A DNA stretch of 64,000 nt, taken from Urophycis tenuis. Taxonomy: Eukaryota; Chordata; Actinopteri; Gadiformes; Phycidae. The notes beneath the pieces are model-generated. The model searched no databases and had not been told where the DNA came from. It saw nothing but the letters and a program-made list of their open reading frames with translations. Positions 57,012 through 64,000 of this stretch are shown piece after piece. The stretch is from the NCBI GenBank assembly GCA_036785325.1, contig JAXIVH010000001.1, positions 18,374,194 to 18,438,193 on the forward strand. The letters are read 5' to 3'. Numbering within the stretch: position 1 is the first letter of the stretch; each line of letters opens with the position of its first letter. A program made the translations under genes and the position numbers.

Positions 57012-58362
57012 GGTTACTCAAAACAGTCTTACACACCACAGGCTACACCCGAGGCAAATAAATTATAAAGCCAGACTATCGATGTAAATGTCTGTGTTGA
57101 TAGAATAATGTTAGAAATAAAACCAACCTCGCATTGCATTGCATTTTGAGGGACTTGTGTCTCAGCAGCAGCGTTATACTTCCTGGTAGGAGGCTACGGC
57201 AGTGGCGGACTAGAGTTGTGCAAGTTCACACTTTTCATGAACTAGTTCAAAGTTCAGTTCACACATGTTCAAAGTGAACTGTTCACGTTCATAGTTCACC
57301 ATTTCAATATTGAACTAGTTCAAAGTTCAGTTCAGTGAGAAATGAAAATGAAAGACGTGAAATTGAATGAACTTGTTTTTCATACTACCTTCTAGCCTAA
57401 AACTGTTCACTGTATACTAATTATGTATTGTCCTAGTAGAAGACTATTAGTAGGCTTTATTACCCTGCAATCAATAGCCACAATTACAGTGTCGTGCATG
57501 CAGTGAAATCAATTACTACTAGATCTCAAATTCTATCACACAAAAAAATTTTGACTCTCAAGGACTTGCATATATGTTTTCAAACTGGACGGATGCTTCA
57601 ACTCGACGTGTCTTTTCAAATTCGAAATTGACGAGGTTGACGTTCGAACTTGTTTTTTCAGCGCAGGTGGACATAATTTGCATAGAAAGGTGAGGTTTTT
57701 ACCGTCGGAGTCTTTGTGAGACAATGAGAAAAAATCCTGTAAATAATCATACGTAGAGCCGGTATCATCTGATGTCCTCTGTGTTTCTGCTTTCACTTCC
57801 ACTTGTCATTTTCAGAGTAGGCTGTTGGCTGCGCTGCATCGGCGTTGCTTGTTATGCTTGTGTGTGCAATGCATCGTGGGTAATGTAGTGTGAAGCTCTG
57901 TAGTTGAGCATTGAGTGACAACGATGCTGTTTCAAAAGTGCGAGCAGACCGTGTCACTCATTAGGAGAAAAAATAAATCTGTAATGGTTCATTTGACCTG
58001 GACCTAGACCCAGGACCTCGGTACAACAAGGCCCGGGGGAAGGAGAGGCGGCATCTTATCCAGTGGCGCTCACTACACATAATCTGAACGAGTTCACGTT
58101 CAAGTTCTTTATTTGTAAACGCGTTGCGTTCAGTTCAAAGTTCACAGAAAAATAAACGTGTTCAATGAACGCGTTCTTTTGAACTCGTTCATGCACAACA
58201 CTGGAAACTAGTAGCCCTACCTCAAAATGCGATGATTCATGTGATGCAAGGTTAGTTTTGTAACATTATTCTATCAACACAGACATTTACATCAATAGTC
58301 TGACGTTATACTTTATTTGCCTCGGGTGTATTGTGTGAGTGGGTAAGACTGCTTTGAGCAAC
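57012..58362. mobile_element. Large inverted-repeat structure (about 140-bp arms)
   Basis: The left arm 57012-57152 and right arm 58221-58362 are inverse copies (ggtt.ctcaaa.cagtcttac, cacccgaggcaaataaa, gatgtaaatgtctgtgttga, tagaataatgtta, gcattttgag). The centre is occupied by a hAT remnant (57211-58203). The arms look like the ends of an older foldback element. Confidence 0.75.
57211..58203 (-). mobile_element. hAT remnant with BED zinc finger
   Basis: The right end in inverse reads CAGTGTTGTGCATGAACGAG, a typical hAT terminus. The left end (agagttgtgcaagttcac at 57213) is its decayed mate. On the minus strand 57802-57536 encodes a BED-type finger: FLCKLCPPALKK (C-x2-C), then SNLKRHVELKHPS (H-x4-H). 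This is the N-terminal DNA-binding part of a hAT transposase; the catalytic RNase H-like and dimerisation domains are missing. Not active. Confidence 0.72.
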
Positions 58363-58456
58363 CACAAAATAAGAGTAAATACTGATGAAAAGTCAGTGCT
58401 TAATATTTCATCTTTCATCAAAATGTAGGTGGTCAAACATGATTATTTCAAATAAG

Positions 58457-58494
58457 AAAAGGTCATTCAAGTCTTTAGACTTGAATGACCTTTT
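58457..58494. repeat. Perfect hairpin, 18-bp arms, 2-nt loop
   Basis: aaaaggtcattcaagtct, tt, then the exact inverse. It lies 1.0 kb upstream of the second slc43a3 copy. The remainder of 58363-59494 is AT-rich with no gene recognised. Confidence 0.85.
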
Positions 58495-59494
58495 CACACA
58501 AGTTGTTGCAACCTGCTTCTAGCCGTTCCTCATTTTCACTGTGAAAAGGGAAGGAAATAGAAATAACGGTGAACCCTCATAACCTACATACTGTCCAAAA
58601 TGTACTTTGTGTACTAAGTGAAATGTCATATAGATGGCCGAAGAGCAAAACCTCCTATCTGAAAAATTCACTTTTTTTTTTTGAAAACAAAAATAAAACA
58701 TGTTGATTTCTTGCAGAATGCCATTTTTTAAGTACAGTATAGCCAATACAATAAAATACACTGTTTTTGGACTATATTACTACATCATAACAATACCAAC
58801 CAGGAATTAGTGCCTTGCAAAGTGCAGATAGGATCGTTTTTGAATCATTTTGCAGATAAGAGGTTTTGATCTTTGGCCATCGATATTATATAAAGGCCCA
58901 TTGTAGATTTTTGCTTGACAAATCCCTAAAAATAAAGTTAAATTTTTTGGGTTTACCTTAAAGTAAACGAATATAAATGTGGAAAATTGCCGGAATGGCC
59001 CACTGAGTTCCTATTGGCTTTAGAATTCGGCATACGTCAGTAAGTGGAGCAATACTATGCTCATACTACAGACAATCTGGTCGACTATATGTGACAGGTT
59101 GCATGTGCTCAGAGACAGATTGCGTGGACCTAATCTGGATTACACAGCGTCTCTCCCACCACTTGCTGAACAACAGTGTTGAGGACTGCTTTATAGGCAC
59201 ACTCTTTCACAGAGTTCTCGCTATACCAAGTGACCGGTTGGGACTTTTGACAACGTTAATTTAACCTTTACTCCAGTATATGACCTTTATCTTAGTATAT
59301 ACCCTATGTATTACACAATGGAGCCCTCCAATGTGCACAGGAAAAGATGAAGCTATGAAAGAGGAAGATGCCTTCTTGAAGACGTAATGCCCGCCCTATA
59401 AAATGGTTGTGAATAGTACACAGATTGTGTTGGATCAACGACGAGCTGAAGCAAATCTCAATCTTTTCTTTTCTTCTTCATATATTTCCTTTAG

Positions 59495-62400
59495 ACTAAT
59501 CTGGGGACATTAAGGAGTGAACATGCAGAGATGTGGCGGAGGAAACAAGGTGCTCTACAGGTTGACTATGACCTCGGGTATAGTGGAGTGCCTTGGTTTT
59601 GCTGGCTTGGTGTTTGGTTTTGCCTCCCTAGTGTTTGTCCTGAAACAAGATGGGTACTTCAGTCAAATGTGTGTCAACAGCACTGGCACCAACAACACAA
59701 GCATTACAGGTGAGTGTCATTGCGTCCACCAAACCTACACAATTTATAACTTGTATGTGTTGTGCATTTTACTGTGGAGACTGGCAGAACCGGAACATGG
59801 CAAATGCAATATCTGTCACTATCTCCCTCTCTCTGTTTATCTCCATCCATCATTTCCATCTCTAGACTGCAGTGGACAAGATGAGCACTTCTCTTTGGTC
59901 TTTACAATCGCCTCGTTCCTCATCAGCTTCCTCTGTCTACCTAATGGCTACCTATTTGATCGCTTTGGTACCACGGTCACCAGACTTCTAGGAATGTGAG
60001 TTCTTGTCCCAATCTCCTATCACGAACATTAAAAGGTGATATAAAGAGCACAGACATGCATGTCGTTATATAATGTTGTCACAGTGGCACAGCCATGATG
60101 TAATACACATCAAGGTGTATTACATCAATACACGCTGTGCAATGCATTAACAGTGCTCGCTTGTTTCCTGAGAAACATAATGCTCATCTCATGGATGTGC
60201 GGCCCGTGTTCTTGAGTAGAACATTGCACTAGTTATTATGATCCTGTCAAACAAGATGAAATATGCTGGATTCAAAATGCATCCATTGTCGACTTTTCTG
60301 CTGTCCTCCAGAACCCTCTATACGACTGGCACTCTGCTACTGGCCTTCTCTAGCGCAGGTAAGACGCAAACCTTAGGCCACATACACAAACTGAAATTCG
60401 CAAAGTCGGTGACATTTCCATGTTCTGTTTTCTAAGCCGTTGTTATTTTAGGTCTACTCACGTGTTTTACTTACACTACCTTGAATATCCTGTATAATTT
60501 GCACATTTTGCACATTTGTACATCTATTTTGCACAACTTACAACTGAACATCTATTTTTATTGTTATGTCTATTTTATTTTTATATCTACACCTCAGTAA
60601 GACTCTGGTACCAATTGCACTATTCATCTATTCATCTACCAATTGCACTGTTAATCTCAATGATAACTACTAAGTATGTTTATCTACCAACTGCAGTGTC
60701 CATCTCAATGATGACTACTATGTATGTATATAGGTTCTCATTTTTTTCACCTGATCTGACTTTAAGAGCTCGCGTATAATTTAATCTTGTTTAGGTAAAT
60801 CTATTTATTGTTTATTGTCTAGTCAGTTTTTTATTGCACTCCTCTATCCCCTTGTGCTGCTGGTCACTGTGCTGTGAATTTCTCCTAAGGGGGATTAATA
60901 AAGGAATATCTTATTTTATCTTATCTTATCTTATCCCCCTTTTCAAGCCAATCAAAATAATTCAATGTATCATTCAAATTGATTGAGTTATAAGTTGAAC
61001 AACATCATGAGCTCTGAGAGGAGGTGGCGACACAGAGAGAGGTTACAGGCGGTGCACTGTGGCCTGTGTTTAGATTAGATTAGATTAGATTCAACTTTAT
61101 TGTCATTGCCCATGTACAAGTACAGAGCAACGAAATGCAGATTTCATAGCAGTTTCCATATATGTTTGTTTTCTGTTCCACTGCCATGTAGCATACTCTG
61201 TGCTGCTCTTTCTGGCCTTTCCCTGCCTTGCTGTCGGAGGGATTATACTCCTTCTAACTAACATGCAGGTGAACACACCATTCAGTCACTCAAGCATACA
61301 TCGATGTCCACATTGTTTTTGATCAGAGCGAGTGTGGTGGTTGACTGTATGACTGTATGCTTTCGGTGAAGATCGGCAACCTATTCTCTGCCCATCGTTC
61401 AACCATCATCACGATCTACAATGGGGCCTTTGACTCCTCCTCCGCAGTCTTCCTCATCGTTAAGGTAACTGCCACGTGTCAGACATGAAATTATACACAT
61501 CCACCTTTCAAATAGGCCTGAGATGAATCCAAGTGTTGCGCTTTTTCTATGTACTGCTGAGAAAATACAGGCCAGCAGCGGGCCATTGTAGCTTGCTGGT
61601 CAAACAGTAACTTGGTTATTTATAGATGGGAACACTACAAAGAATTGCTACATACCTATCTACATATCAATCTATTCTGGGGAGGTAATCTACCCATATC
61701 AGATTGACACGGCAATTGTGTTTCTTTGTAAGTGTATCAGTGGATATTTTTGTCTCTCTTCCAGATACTCTATGAACAGAACATCTCCATCCAAACCTCC
61801 TTCCTGGTCTTGTCCTTCTGCAGCATCATACATCTTCTCAGGACCTTCCTGTTGATGCCCAGAACCCACATTCCCTACAGTCCTCCCAGTGACTACACCT
61901 ACGGGTTGGCCAGACCTTGCCATTCACACTGTATACATTGTTATATCATTCACGACAAAGAACGGACGTTCAATGGGAATTAACTCCACCTGTGGCAAGT
62001 CGATTCGAAAATGTTGCCATGTTTTCATGTAGACTGGGATGCACAAAGCCCAACACGTACAACACGGAGACAGAGAAGATGAGGCAGGTTGCCACGGCAA
62101 CCGAAATGGCAGAGGTCAATGAGACAGCGGATGTGGTGGGACAACTTGAAAACATCTCTGAAGACCAGCTCTCTGAAAAAGGTACACAATGCAATTATCA
62201 TGTCATGGCCTTGTATTAAATAAAAAGCCAAGAGAACAACAGAGGATGTTGTACTCAGTTGTTCTAAAGCGTTGTTTTAACCCTGGCCCACAAGGTCCTC
62301 CCTCACAAGGCCCACGAAGAAATGTTTAAACTAATATGACATTAAAAGATTCAAATGACTTGAAGTCAAACACGGAACCCTGATCTTTTCTCATTCTGTA

Positions 62401-63929
62401 TGTGGATGACGCAGAGATTCTCGAAGCAAAATAACATGGATGTCTTGCGTTTCCACATAGAACATGTGTCAAACTATTCATCAGTTTCAGATTCACCAAG
62501 TGAATCATGGGATGGCCACAAACCAAAAACAGTCCTTCCAGAAAAATGTGGAGTTTTTTTGTGATTGTTGCGGGCAAAAATCCTTGATTATGCGGCACAT
62601 TTTCTTAAAAAATGCGATGGAATATGCGGGATATTTATGCAATTTTATGCAATTAAATTGCGGCAATTTGCAAAAATTGCGGGAACTTGCATGAATCTTA
62701 TGAATAATAATAAAAAATGAATAACAAAAAAACTGTGAAACACTCTGTTCTCACTAGGCTACTACCTTAATGTAAAGAGCCATTTCTAACGACTTCCTAT
62801 GATAAGCAAGCTTACTACATCACAGAAAGTGCTGGGAATAATTAAGTTCTCATCTTGTTTTATTTCAGACCTTAATAAACACATGGCTCAAACTTACAAA
62901 ACGTTGATGAGAAAACAAGTTCCGTAGCTTTCCGATGACATCACTTCATAACGTTCCCAAGGCAACAGGAGGAAAATGGCTGCTCTTGTGTGAAGTAAAC
63001 GCAACATTTTTCAACTTTCTGTGAAGATATATGTGACTTTTTTTGCAACGAAAATGCGGGGATTATGAAATCATGCAAGCCCCGCATATTTCGCACATTT
63101 TGCGCGAAAATCGGCGATTCATGCGGCGAAAGTGCGGCGTCTTTGAAAAAATGTGCGGACTTTGGCTGATGTGTTAATGCTATGCGTTAAATCACGCAAT
63201 CGCATAATCGCGTTTTTCTGGAGGGACTGCAAAAAGCTTCATTTGATGAGTGTATTTACAAAAACGGGAATAGAAGTAAGAAGATGTAATGAGGAACACT
63301 GTATTGATGAACAACACACAGCATATTTGGTGGTGGTCACAGTTTGAGAACCACAACTTGTGGTTGCCTCCGTCATCCAAGTACCCTGACACCGTGAACC
63401 GTGTCCCTCCACAGTGCCTAGTTTCCGGAGCTGTGTGCAGTCCTGGTTCTTCTTCTGGCACCTGCTGTGGCTGTCCCTCATGCAGCTCAGGCACTACCTC
63501 TTCATAGGGACCCTCAACCCCACTCTGATCCGTCTCTCCAACAATGACTCCACCCTCGGTAATACAAGGGCGCTAACGGGCGGCTATGGCATTACCACAC
63601 CACACTCAAATGACAGCTCTTAAATCTGACCTGCAGCACCTTTAAATCCATCTACTTCATGGACTGGCTGCGCATCACTGACACAAAATTTCAGTGATGG
63701 TAACAAATGTGACCCTTATTTCATCATCTATAGTTTCCATCCCCAAGCCAACAGTCTAAAGACTTCCTTTTGTGTCTTTATTCTATTTGGCTGGCTTTCT
63801 CAGTGAGCCAGTTCACCAATGCGTTCGCCATCACCCAGCTGTGTGGAATCCTTTGTGCCCCCTGGAATGGTCTCATCCTGGACCGACATAAAGGCAAACC
63901 TCGGGCTCCAGGTAGACTTTTGATGTGTA

Positions 63930-63960
<31 letters not shown>

Positions 63961-64000
63961 GCTACCACAAGTATTTACTCTGAAGGAGTAAATACTCATT
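59495..64000 (+). CDS. slc43a3: Solute carrier family 43 member 3, second tandem copy, 3' end off the right edge
   Basis: Same family and role as the gene at 45.9 kb. Exons: 59495-59709 (ATG 59523; the GTG six bases earlier is not a plausible start), 59866-59995, 60312-60358, 61192-61268, 61372-61464, 61765-61904, 62033-62181, 63415-63558, 63804-63911; about three more expected to the right. Internal exon lengths 130, 47, 77, 93, 140, 144 and 108 are the same as in the first copy; only the loop exon differs (149 against 116). Landmarks: GFASLVFVLKQDGYF, DCSGQDEHFSLVFTIASF, IGNLFSAHRSTIITIYNG, TFLLMPRTHIPYSPP, FWHLLWLSLMQLRHYLFIG, LCAPWNGLILDRHKG. All frames open and donors/acceptors canonical. 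It matches human SLC43A3 at least as well as the first copy does. Confidence 0.93.
60445..60935 (+). mobile_element. LINE 3'UTR with (TATCT)n tail, in intron 3 of the second slc43a3
   Basis: Sense non-LTR 3' end: repeated ttgcac/catctatt motifs, ctgctggtcactgtgctgtg, gggggattaataaaggaata and a tail (ttatcttatcttatcttatc). 5'-truncated; no protein part. Confidence 0.65.
61073..61165 (-). mobile_element. Short copy of the 29.2-kb LINE terminus
   Basis: ttagattagattagattaga followed by ttcaactttattgtcattgc repeats the 3' end seen at 29164. It lies about 30 bp before exon 4 of the second slc43a3. Confidence 0.7.
62530..63229. mobile_element. Non-autonomous inverted-repeat element in intron 7 of the second slc43a3
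   Basis: Begins cagtccttccagaaaaatg and ends cgtttttctggagggactg, inverse ends of about 19 bp. The body is rich in gcggg/tgcgg motifs. 700 bp, no coding content, no clear target duplication. Confidence 0.72.
63930..63962. repeat. (GT)n microsatellite
   Basis: GT tract in the intron after the last visible exon of the second slc43a3. Confidence 0.9.

Overview
The window is teleost-fish nuclear DNA. The evidence is intron-rich vertebrate genes, very dense CA/GT and GA microsatellites, tRNA-derived SINEs with the common fish tail (tttggataaaagcgtctgctaaatg), LINE 3' ends, Ty3/Gypsy LTR elements and many hAT- and piggyBac-type non-autonomous elements. I cannot fix the species. Three host genes are present. 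(1) About 0.9-15.3 kb, minus strand: sixteen coding exons of the p120-catenin gene ctnnd1, from the start codon to within the armadillo region; its 3' end lies beyond the left edge. (2) 45.9-56.2 kb, plus strand: a complete 12-exon slc43a3-type gene (equilibrative nucleobase transporter family, 499 codons). (3) 59.5 kb to the right edge, plus strand: the first nine coding exons of a second, tandem slc43a3 copy. CTNND1 and SLC43A3 also lie in the same neighbourhood in human (11q12), which supports the calls. All three genes were rebuilt exon by exon from splice sites and reading phase.

The 15-45 kb stretch between ctnnd1 and slc43a3 is mobile DNA. In order it holds: a ~3.3 kb element bounded by ~120-bp inverted repeats (22.4-25.7 kb) that encodes a decayed protein with SPDSD and TGCDS motifs; a THAP zinc-finger exon (26.7 kb, plus) facing a YqaJ-exonuclease fragment (27.2-27.8 kb, minus); a LINE 3' end; a Gypsy pol (30.2-34.1 kb) followed by an inverted gag-protease fragment (34.4-36.1 kb); a TTAA foldback element and nested hAT elements (37.6-38.9 kb); and a stack of nested insertions (40.6-45.84 kb) ending 20 bp before the first coding exon of the first slc43a3 gene. 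That gene's last intron carries a near full-length Gypsy element with LTRs and a 4-bp target-site duplication. The intergenic space between the two transporters holds a BED-finger hAT remnant inside a larger inverted repeat.

Two features of the host genes stand out. ctnnd1 needs about six single-base corrections to read through exons that are otherwise well conserved, while the slc43a3 exons need none. At least three ctnnd1 splice sites are formed directly by CA/GT microsatellite sequence.
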